From NCBI GenBank assembly GCA_030267965.1, contig BRYA01000006.1:4299-55751 (forward strand): 51,453 nt of DNA. Reading direction: 5' to 3'. The notes under the pieces are model-generated. The model did no database searches. It had not been told where the DNA came from and saw only the letters and a list, made by a program, of their open reading frames with translations. Numbering within the stretch: the first letter of the stretch is position 1; the number at the start of each line of letters is the position of its first letter. The DNA is from Triparma columacea. Lineage: Eukaryota; Sar; Bolidophyceae; Parmales; Triparmaceae. The position numbers and the translations under genes were made by a program. Positions 39,088 through 51,000 of the stretch are shown here, one piece after another.

Positions 39088-42000
39088 CTACTCCCCCCCC
39101 TTCTTCGGTGACTTCTTTCCCTTCTTCTTCTTCGGCGAGACCTTCACATACTGCGAAACCTGGCAGACCTCCACCGCCAGCCTCATCTCCTCCAGGTACC
39201 CCGGGTGCCTCAGCTTCACGATGCTGTGCTGAGCCTGCCCGTTGCACTCCGCCAAGCTGCAGAAGGCAATCTCGGGGCTCGCCGACTTTACGGTGCTGCA
39301 GATACGAGCGATGTTCTTCTCGATGTCCCCCTTCCCGGAGCTCTGGACGAGCTTTCCTAGGACCTCCTCCCAGCAGCTCTTGTAAGTCGCGCTCTTCAGG
39401 AGGTGCTGCTTCCTGGCCTGGCCGTCCATCACCTCCCCGCTCACTGGGTCCCTCCAGAACGCTGCCTCCCCCCTCTTCTCCTTCGCTTCCCCTCCCTGAG
39501 CCGCCGCCTCCGCGGCGCCGTCCTCGGATGCTCTCTTTCCCTTCTTCGGGCTCTTCCCCTTCTTCCCATCCGGGCTCGCCTTCTTCTTCCTGGTGACCTT
39601 GACGTACTGGCTCGTCTGGCATACCTCCTCCGCCAGGCTCATCTCCTCCCTGTACCCCGGTAGCTGAAGTTTCGTCTTGGCGTGTCTCACCACCCCGTTG
39701 CATTCCGCCAGGGCGCAGAAGCACATGCTCGGCGTCGCCAACCTCCCCACCTCCCTGCTCAGCTCTGCGACCCGCCGCTCGAGCTCCGACTTTCCTAGGC
39801 TCTGGACGCACTTGGCTAGGACGCCCTCCCAGCACTCGCGGAAAGGCTTGGACTTCTGGAGGTACTCCTTCCTCTTGTCCACGTCCACCACGGTACCGGT
39901 CAGTGGGTCCCTCCACTTGGGGACCAGCTCCTCCTTCTTCTTCTCCTCCTCCTCCTTTGCCTTGGCCTTCTTCTTCTTCTCCTCCTCCTTCGCCTTGGCC
40001 TTCTTTTTCTCCTCCTCCTCCTCCTCCTTCGCCTTCTCCCCCTCCTCCCTCACCTCCTTCACCTCCTCCTCCGCCTTCTCCTCGAGCGCGGCGGCCTCCT
40101 TGACAATCGAGGTCTTCTCTTCCTCCTCCTCCTCCTCCTCCTCCTTCTCCTTCCCCTTTTCTTCCTCCTTCTCGACGAACATGTCCATAATCTGGTCCAG
40201 CCCTCCACCTTCGATCTTGTCGTCTTCGATGTTCCTGTTCTCGTAGAGCATGCTCTTCGTGAGGCTGGCCTCCTTCTTGAAGAAGCTCCTTCTTTGCTCG
40301 ATGTCCTTCCCGTCGACTTCGTAGCCGAAGTCGTAGTTGTCGACGACTTCGTCGGGGTCCTTCCCTGTCACGACCTTGGCCCTCTGCATGTTCTTCAGGG
40401 GGTTCACGTCCAGCTTGGCCTTCTCCTTCTTCTCTCCCGCTTCCGGCACCTTCACTCCAGCCAGGACGTCCTCCATCTCATCCTCCTTCGCCTCCTTCTT
40501 CCCGTCCTCCTCGGGGGGAGCGATGCCAACAGCCCCGCCGGCCTTCTTCTTCCTCCTCCTCTTCTTCTTGCCAGCCTTCTTCTCCACAATCAAGCTCGGC
40601 ACGCTCTCTCCACCAACCGCTGCAGCTCGTACTCCCCCCCCACCTTTGACCTTAACCTTCTTCTCCAACCCGATGATCAACTTGGCGTGCTCGTCCTTGA
40701 TGCTCTGGAAAATGTCCTTGCTCGAATCTTCACCTTCTTGCGCGGACTTCCACTTATCATTCACGTACTTGTGCGCGATGTGTGGCAGGAGTGCGTGCTG
40801 CATGAAGACTCCGACCGGCGAGGTGATCACAAAGCTAATGAACATGGACAAGGCCAAGGTGAGGAGCCAGTCCTCCCCGATGTTCCCGTTCGGCTTGTTC
40901 ACCATGCTGTCGGGGCAGCTGACGCACCTGGAGAAGTTGGGGGCGTCGAACCACGCCTGCTCGGTGTCGGTGCAAGCCGGAGAGGCGACGTCGCAGGAAA
41001 TGCAAGTGGTTACTCCACACAAGCACTCCTTGCAGCTATTCACGAAGACACTGAAGAGACTAACGTAGATAAAGCACCAAGCGCACCAGCTGAAGGATAT
41101 AGCGTATATAAGGTAGTTGACCCAAGGGGGTAGGAGCTTCGGTGTCTGCTTCTTCTTGTGGAGGTCCTTGAAAGGACTAGAAAATTGACCGTAAAGCATC
41201 TTGGCGGCAAAGTTCAGCTTCTCGAGCTGCTTCTGCTCAGCCTCAAGCAGCAGCGTCTCCTCGTCAGTCAGTCTCGCCATCTGGTGAATTTTCTTCTGCT
41301 CTTTGGCCAACTTCATCTTCTTCAGCTGCTTCTTGACGATGTTCTTGAATCCCCTCAACTCGCCTAGACCCTGATTGATCTCGTGCGCGATCTTCCTCTT
41401 CCTCTCCTTGGTGTGGTCTCTCTCCTTCGACACCATCTTGTTCAATATATTCTTAGCGTCGATTAATCTCTGCTTGCACTTGGTCATGGTCTCCTCGAAC
41501 TCCTTCTTGAACTCAATCTTGTCCTTGGCGGTCACGTCAGTCTTTCCACCCTGGTAACCAGTGAAGTAGCTGACCCTCAGAGCATCCATGAGCTTCGCTC
41601 TACTATCTTGCAAGGCTATCTTGGCCTTGAACAGCTCTTTCTCAGCCAACACAACGTCTTTCCTATCGATGATCTCTTCCTTGATGCCCTCCGGGATACT
41701 ATCCTCGTCCAAATAAGCAAGAGAATCCTCCACCTTTCTCAGCCGGCCAGCCTTCTTGTAAAGTAGGCCAATGACGATAGCTGGTGGAGATGAAAACACT
41801 GCAGCACCGACGCCAAAGATAATCTGGTCAGTAAACTTCTCGTCCGAGGTTTGGCCTTCCTCGACGCCCTTGACAATGTACAAGAAGGCATTGATAAACA
41901 TCATGCTCATGATCATCAGAAGCAGCACCGTAATCCTCTGAGGCCTGCTGTAGGCCTTATCTCTCGAACCGAAAATCACACTGAGAATCTTATGGTCCTC

Positions 42001-45000
42001 TTTCAACCCGGCCCAAAAGTCCCTCGCCATCTGCAGAGCTCCCGTCCTGTTTCGTAAACCAAACACCTCTATGCCATCCTTGAACATGTTGTCGGCGCTA
42101 ATGTCCTTCAAGACGTCATCGTCCGTAAGCAATTCATCCCTCACGGCGTCCTTTTTATCCAAATATCTACCATAAATGCAACCAAGGATAAATGTACTGT
42201 ACAGAACGACAAGGGTCACGAGCACCACGAGGTTATTGAGAATGTCCTCAACAGTCAAAGTTCCCGCCAAGGTCAAGACAGCATCTGCCATTGCAGCAAC
42301 TGCCTGCAGCCTGCTAGCGAACTCAGTCAGATGGGTGCATTCGCAGACGATGACAGATTCGTTCCTCCCAACTTCCGAGCATCCCTCCGTCGTCCACTTC
42401 ATAGTGCTATGGTCCATCCACTGGCATGTTGGACCTCCACACTCAAAGTTGACTATGAAGGAGAGACCGTCCACGTACGTCAAAGGTCCTGTCACGTTTT
42501 CGCCGGCCGCTAGTTTGTCGGAAACTGCTGCCTCGTAGCCTCCCGTGCAGTTGTAGAGTTCTAGACCTTGAGGACAAGTGAACTCAAGAATCTGACCCCT
42601 CGCACTGCAATTTCCTGTAAAGGTGATGTCGGAGCTTTTATCCCTTGGTATGACCATGCTGATGGGTTTACTAAGGCCCTCAATCTTTAGGTAGCCACCG
42701 GCATCTTCTTCCATTCTCCTTGCCAATGAGTTCCTCTCGGTCTCCACTTCTACTTCCTCTCTCCTTCCTAGCAGTCTCTGCATCCTCCTCCTCCTCACCC
42801 TCCTCTCCTCCTCAACTTCAGGAGCACACTCCATTAGGCTGAGAGCTTGCATTTTACTGTTCAGTTCTTGCCCCGTCGCCTGGTAAGGGTTGACGGACAT
42901 GAGGTTGGCCTGTGTGTCGACGCAGGAGGCATCAGATACACCCGCCTGGGAAGCTATGTTACTGGGCATATCAAAGGTGGCCTGAGGCCTACCGCGTCTT
43001 ATCTCTCCTTTCCTCTGAGGAAGTCCAACCGATCCAAGCTCCGCTGGATCCCTCCTCTCGTTCGCTAGTCTCATGTTCTTGTTAAGAACAGTCTTGGGTG
43101 GCATTCCTGCAAGGGACCCTGCAAGCATGGCAGTGGACAAGGAGCCCATCGCACCCTTGAGCTGCTCAGCAGATTCGAGGGCCGACTCGGCAGCAAGCCT
43201 TCTTATCTCTTTTACATCATAATAGCTTAGCTCCCCGGAGTCAAACTTGGCTTCCAACTTTCTGCTACCTCTCATCCTCCTCTCGCCATCGGCAGTATCC
43301 CCTTGCAACATGTCGCTATCGCACAGGCTTCCAAGGGTTCCTGCCGCAGCTTTGCTGGTGTCTTCGCTTGCGCCCACCCCAGCTGAGATAGCTCCATCCA
43401 TCATGCTGCCAGTAGAGCCAAGAGCAGCGCCCTGTGCATCACTTGTCAACTCTTTTGGAGCCTTGCAGATGCTATTGATCACGGAAGTCTGGGCCTCGAG
43501 CGCAGCCTCGCTGATATCAGAGATCGCTGTCGTTTGCATCATGGCCGTCAGAAGGCTTTCTCTCAAGGCAGCCCTCGCAGCGACAGCGGCAGGGTCCTCA
43601 GTTGGTGCCATAGTGGGGGATATAGTAGGAGGAGCAGTCGCGCCTGCTTCTGTTGGAGATGATGTCGTGGGGGCGGCTGTAGGAGCATTCTCGTCTACTT
43701 CTTCCCCGTCCTCGCCATAGTCCTCGCCATAGTCCTCGCCATAGTCCTCGCCATAGTCCTCGTAATAGCCGTCCTCGCCATCTTCGTCGCCGGCGCCCCC
43801 AGACTCGCTGTCTGTTGCGCTGTTGAGCATTCCAGCGACGGCTCCGAGAGCAGCCGCAGCCGCTTCTGGGTCTCCGCTATCCAGAGCGTCACCGACTAAG
43901 CTGTCCGTCTTGTTTGCCAAGAACTCTGTCATATCAACATTCTCGTCCAACACCATCTCAATGCATCTCACAGGATAAGTCAACCTAGTGGTGGCAGCGT
44001 ACTTGTCGGCAATATAAGCAACACCTGTAATAGTGTTGTTCGCTCCTGAGCCAAGAGGAAGCAAGGAAGAGTAACTCGTAGAGGGAGAGAAATCACCGAG
44101 AGCAGTCTCGCTACTTCCCTCAACTTCTACTCCCATGACATACTTAAACGCGTACTGCAAGGGCAGGTCATCATCCTGCCATATGTCTGCCGTAAATACA
44201 AAACTATCCTCCATCACAGTTCCAACATCAGGGGCAATGCTGAACATTCCACTGCTGGGTGGCGCGTTGGTGTAAAGCGTTACACTCGCCTCACCAAAGC
44301 TATCGGCACCTTGATTATCGTAAACAGTGTACTTGAAAACATAGACACTTCCCGGGGTCGTGTCCCCGAGGCTGATGATCATGGAACTCCTGTCAAGACT
44401 TGAATAGAAGATGTCATCTGGGTTCCCGTCTCCACTAACCATTTCCCATGACCTGCTTACGATCTCTCCTTTAGTCTGAGCATGACTCACGAGCTCCATG
44501 TAGTCTCCCTCGTTGGCATTATACTTCTCCTGTTCGGGAGCGTCGATGGCGACAGTCGGAGGCTCTCCTGACTTGACAGTGACGACAGTGGAGGAGGTTG
44601 AAACGCCATCGACGACGCTCCCGTCGCCTGCGATATCAGATACATAAACTGAGAACATGTACTTCCCGACAGTGAGACTTCCCTGGGGCATATCTATTTC
44701 ATAGCTTCCCTGGCCTCCCTTGACCATGAAACTCTGCATTGAATCAGAGCATTGGTCCTTCTCGTAACCACCAACAGACAAATCAGTGTCAGGGTCTATA
44801 TATAACTCGTCAGTCCACTTCCCACAAACCCAAGAGAAATACATGTCTTGCAGAGAAAGCAACCCATCAGGATCGTTTGAGTCGCTCGCATCCAACATGA
44901 AGCTTTGGTCTGTTCCCGTTGATCGAGCATCGCCACCGGCTAGCACAGCCCTCAAAGGCTGCCTTCCGACGTTTACAATGATCTCCCCCGAACTTCTGAT

Positions 45001-48000
45001 TTCGTTATTTATGTTCATGTATGCCTCTCCCTTGAAGATATACTGTGTGTTTGGCTCAAGACTGTCCGACTTGATGAAAAGTTTTCTCTTGTTCTTTGTC
45101 TTGATAGTGGTTGGGTTTTCAAGGTCGTCATCGATCGTCAACCCAGCTGCCGCCAAGTTGCCGGTTGTCTCTTCAAAAACAAATCCCATGCCCATGTCAC
45201 TGAGGGTTAAACCTGCGTCAGGACAAAGATTCGGGAGGCTAGCGTCAAGAATCAGCGTCACGTCATCGCTTTTTGTGACAGAGACCTCATTCGATAAGAA
45301 TTTGACCAGCGGCGCTGGTAAGCTTCCCTTAGTGACAGTTGCGTAGGCGTTGGACTTTGCACCGAAGAAATTTGTTGCCTGCAACCTAAAAGTATAATCG
45401 GTTCCGGGCTTCAGGATCCCCTTAGGAAGAGCTAAATCTCCGTCCAACTTGTTGACTCCAATCGAATTGACGTCGTCAAAGAAGGAGGTGATGTTTACAA
45501 GGTCATGCTCAGGCCAGGCACTTTCGATCCTCCACTTATAAGTCATACTGCGCCCAGCTCCACCGGTGCTTGCACTACCATCAAGAGCAAGCTCGTCGCA
45601 GACGCCAATTGAAGATGAAGCAACAATGATAGTCTCTGGTTTGATGGGGTTGGTGGGGTCAAGTAAAGAGGTGCCAGAGGCAGCCATGTAAAGACTGGCC
45701 CCAGGCCAATCACTCATGAGCAGATCTCCCTTCACAAAAATCGTGTCGCCGGGTAGAATTGTCGGGCCGAAGCCGAATGTTATGGACATCTCCAAATTAC
45801 TACTCCAACTGCAACTGGGCGAATTTCCCAAGTGGCGACCCTCATTATCTTCCTCCATTATTGTAAGGTCCAAGAATTCTGAGCAAGAGAAGATTCCGCT
45901 CAAACCTGCCTTGTTAGAAGCATAACCTTGATCGCCAGCAAAGACGAGCTTGGCTCCTCCTCCATTGTTGGCAAATTCAGCGTAATTTATGAGGGGGGGG
46001 CTAACGGCATCAAGAGTAACCACAACGTTTGCGTAAATTGTATCCAAAGTCATAGCAGCATACAAGCTGTCGTCTGAACTTACGAATGGGGATATGACCT
46101 CAGTTCTGTCCATCGCTTTGGTGGCACTAACCTTGATTTTTTGAGCTTCATCCCAGTTTTCGGGAGTGAAGACCAGACTTGAGGGTTCCATAATGAAGTC
46201 TCCGCTAAAGCCGATGTTGAAGCCGATCGTGACATCGGAGGAGGGCTCCGACCCAAGACTGACAAAGAATTTGTCTCCGTTGAGACCAACGCCTGCTTGG
46301 TCGACTGTCGTTAAAAGTTGACTAACAGGTGAATACGCCTGTGAAGAGGTACTCACAAGGATAGCCACCTCGTCGTCTTCTGCAACATTCAGTGTAACGT
46401 CTCCTGGAGCAAAGTTAGCCAGACTGGAAAAATATGTGTCGTCACTCCTGAAAGTATGGTGGATTACACTGGAAAAGTCACCGGTGGCAATATCGTCGTC
46501 TCCCCAAGTCAACCTGATAGTTCTGAAGATTTCCCAGTCACCGGGTGAATTAGAAATAGTGATGTTCATGGCGTCAATGCTTGGTTCGATGAGAGGAGGA
46601 TCGATGCCATCATAATCAGCTGGAAGACCTTCGTAGTATCCCAACCTCAAGTTATCAGTCAGTCCCGTGATATCAATCTGAACCTTGTACTTAGGCTGGC
46701 AGGTCAACTGAAAGCTGTACTCGATGTATCCGGCACTCTCACTGACAGAAAAGGTTAATGGGTTTGCTCCATTCTCCTCCAAGTCCCAGCTAGCCACGTC
46801 GTCATCGAGAATGGACACTTCGATGTCACTCAACACCATGGTTCCGTAGGTATCGTCCGTTGTCACGACGTCGAGCACAACAGTGTCAGGGTGATATTTT
46901 TCTTCCATGAACTTGTCGTTGAAGGCTCGAATTAGGAACGTCTGGGCTTGGTTGTAGTTAGTGGACGTGAAAGTGATGAATTCAGGCTCGACTGTTACAC
47001 CACCCAAAAGGCTGGAAGCCATGACGACAACATCATCAACGCACGGTGTTGCCAGGTAGAGGGAGAACTGATCTGTGAACTTTCCTTCTGCAACAACCAC
47101 AGATTTCTTGGAGAATTCAACACCAACGATGTCGAGGGTAACTTTTCCCGCCGTGTAGATAGACTCATCTTCACTCAAATCTTCCTCACTACTCGTAGCC
47201 CTAAGCTCAACCTCTATTGAGCCAGTGTAGTCTAGCTTAGGGAGAAGTTGGATCTTTTCAGCAAAGTCGGGGGAGATGTTGTAGTGGTTATTTCCATTAA
47301 CGACCTCAAATGGCTCAATTGCTTCTTTGTTGACGTAAATTCTTTCGAGACCATCAGTAAGCTCAACAAGTATGACAGTGAGCACCTCGGACCCGTCCGT
47401 ATCCGTGAGGCGCAAAGCCTCAACTTTGAGGGGTGCAGTGTAGAGAAAAATTGACTTGTCCGGATTGAAACTTTCCGATTTCCTTCCAGCTATGGTCATC
47501 TTGCTTTGCACAGAGAAAATTGGAGGGTCGACAACAGGTTCATACACCACAGACTGTTCAACCTCAAGCACAGCAACCGAGAAACTGCCGTCGACGTTGT
47601 CGGGTTCCGTAGCAACAGAGACAAGGCTGAATTTCACTTCACCACTGAAGTCTTTCTTTCCGTGCATTTTGAGTACAGGCTGTGCAACAGAAAGTGGAAT
47701 CTGAAAGAACTTAGGGTACTTTTCGATGTAAGCGTACCTCTCAAAATTGTCGGAGTAGAGGTACTCGAGGACCCAGTCAGTTGAATTGGTCTTATAAATT
47801 GCCACGCCGTCTACGTAAATGGGTGCAGCCATCAGTTCATCACAGTAAAGCCTGAGCATGGACTCCTCCGAGCCATCGGTATCTACACTTCCGTATGATG
47901 ACACGATCATCTCAAATTCTTCGTCCTCCTTAATAGTTTGCCCAGGCGAGAGGACCAAGTAAGTTTCAACTGTTGGGGTGTTTGCCACTGCCCGGATCAC

Positions 48001-51000
48001 CAGAGTCTTGTCAATAACAACTTCCTCTGACTTGCCGGTTTCCGTTTCTGTCGCTGTTGCAACAAGATTAAAAGGGATCTCCCCGCTAAAATATTTGAGA
48101 TAGGTGATGACCAAGTTGTCGAAGCCGACAGGCAGAACATAGACTTTTTGACCAGCCGTGTTCTCGGTGAAGGATATTGATACCCCGTCGGCAGCCAGAT
48201 CAGTAATCTTATCAGATGTTGTCACAAAACTTAGTAGTAAAGTCTCTGACTGGTCAAGGTCGGTAAGTTCGACGCTAATGTTGGAACCCTTGATGGTGAA
48301 GTCGTTAGGGTCCTCATCAGAATTCTCTAGCCCAACCCAGCTGATTGAAGACGACACGGTGAAATAAGGTGTGTCAGTAACTGGAGTGAAAGTGAAATCG
48401 ATAGGCTCTGAAACTACAAGCTTAACATCCGACTGCTCAGCATGACTAGTGCTAGCTGGAGATGTATCGGAAACCATGACAACAATCCTTGCGGATACCG
48501 TTCCTGCGAAGTGATCAACAGTAGTAATAACGAGGTCAAAATTGGGCTCTGTGACGTCGAGCTCCCAGACATTGAAGTTTCCTTCTCCAAGTACTACGCC
48601 ATAATCATATTCGAACATGCCTGTGGCAACTGGCAAAGGAGATCCGCCATGAGCGTAGGCCACCGAAACGATTGCTGATTCGGATTGTATCTTTCCCTCT
48701 TCAACTAGGTAGGCAGTCATGACTTCACTACCATCACTATCGATGAGCTGCATACCACTAATCTTGATCATACTTGAGGAATCCTCAGCAACTATGGCAA
48801 ATTGGGAGTCGAGAGAGATTGAGAATTCGTCAACAACCGGCTGGTAGAAGAGGGTAACTAACTCTGAGTGATCCTCTGAAAAATCAGAATCGTCGTTGGT
48901 TTCATCTTGAACCCTAGAGCCCAAGAAACATTCTATGGCGCCAGCGTAATGAGTGTTTGCCAGGACAGACAGGGTAGTATTCGTGCTACTCGTTGGAATA
49001 GGGAAAACAGAATATGAGCCCTCACCGACGAAGTCGACTAAGTGTTCTAGAATCACATCTCCCTCAATTGTCAGCGTGCCATCGGCATTGACAAAACCCA
49101 CCATTGAAGAAACTGTAAGGGCTCCGTGATCAGCTGAAGTTGCCACTACGGACTTAATGTTGCTTCCAATGGGGTTGACTTCGATTAGATAAAACGCTGC
49201 TTCCTCACTTGGGTCAATTACTGCGTACCCAGATAGCACAAGCTCCGAGGCCTCGTCTTCGAAAACAACGATACCAGACTTGTCAAGATTGAAGGCTTCC
49301 ATGCCATCTATCTCAACTCCGACGGTAAGGACTTCATGTAACGTGTCTGAAAAGGTAGCGACCATCCCTTCCATCTCATCCACCATAGTATAAAGGAGAG
49401 CAAAGTCGATCTTTCCCGAGAAGTGCTCTTGCGTGGCAAAAGAAATTTTCAGTTCAGAGGCAACTGCATCAGCGGTATGGAAGAAATGTGAATTCATGTA
49501 TTCCTCTTTCTGCTCGAAAGTAGGGAAAGTTGTGAAAATAGGTTCGTTGTGGGTCGGGAGGACATACGCATTCATTTTCTCCCCGTTGAGAAGCTCAGGG
49601 GGGAACGAAGACCAAGTCGTGATCGGGAGTCTAAGATTGCCGACAATCAATTCATTATCATTGATGAACGCAGGAGTCGGGAGTAAGGTTTCATCCTCCG
49701 TGACCAACCTGACATCCGTTAGTTTGCTGTTCAAGACAGACGTGACATCTAGAATGACCATATCAAGAGTCTCAGAGGCGTCAGTTACCGTTATATTCAT
49801 TAGGTCCAGATATCCAATTTCGTCTTCTTCGATCTGCATTCCGCTCCTATTGAGTGCCAAATCAAACAAGTCAACAACTGGCTCGATGGTGATGTTAAAT
49901 GGTAGAAGGAAAGAATCTTCGTCAACAAAGTTGGCCACTTCGTCAATAACGTTGATCGCGACATAGCTGCCGTTGATTGTGCCAGAAGCGTGTTTGAACA
50001 TGTCTATAGACACAAATAAGAAATCTGAGGAGCCTAATTCACTTTCGTAGATCAAGAACTCCCTCAGCAAGATTTCAGTGCTCTCAGCCTCACTATCTGT
50101 CAGAATGGTTCTGCGTTCATTCGTGATGTAATTGAAGGCAACATGTTGGAAAGTGTCAATGTCAAGAGATGAACTGCCACGAGCACTGATAATCGTCAGA
50201 CCCTGAACATATGGTGGGCCAAAGAAACTATCAGGCAGCGCCACGCTGACACTCATTCGCTCACTGCCGTCGTTATCGGATAATTTGAGACTAGTGATCG
50301 GGATGCTAACGTTAGAATCTTCCGAGGCAAAGATTTCTTCAGGAACGTTGGGAATAGTTTGGTACACCTGAGGGATGACAGTGAGACTGAATGATGTGAA
50401 CTGCACTAACTGATTCGTGGCGGATGGCGATGTATCAGTGACTGTTGCCTGGACACGGATCTCAATTAGCCCCCCGAAAGTGTGATGAGGGTGGACCTGA
50501 ACAAAGTCAGATGAACCACTTGCGCCAATCATGCTAATTCTATAAACCGCGTGAATTAAGTTGAGTCCTTCACCCTCTACGACTTCCTCAAAAGAGGGGT
50601 CAATCTTCTCGATTATCAGGCCTGTCTCATCCATCAAGTACATGTCCAAGACGAGACTGTCTGCTTCGTCAACAATAAAGAGTAGTTCAAGTTCCTCACT
50701 AGAATCCCTATCAGTTGGGATTGTCTCGTTGATACTAATGTTTAATGACGCACCCTCCAATACTTCCCTATTAGGGAACTTCAGAATAAAGTCGTCAGCA
50801 ATTGGTAAGAATTCCACCTCAAACGGCCTAGCTTCAGTGACAATGGCAGGGCCGTCAGTAACAGCCTCGACGATGAAAAACAGAGTAGTCCCAGAGTAAT
50901 CTGGCTTGGGTATAAAATCTACAACAGCCTCCCTTTCATCTGTGCGCAGAGAGAATACCGTAAACGTTGATCCCTCCAATTCCGAAGGAATAGCATTCAA

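Noticed and set aside
38960..39916. 318-codon minus-strand frame rich in Gly, Glu and Arg
   Set aside because: It overlaps the C-terminal coding region of the REJ/GPS receptor in another frame; the composition is that of a frame-shifted Lys/Glu-rich sequence.
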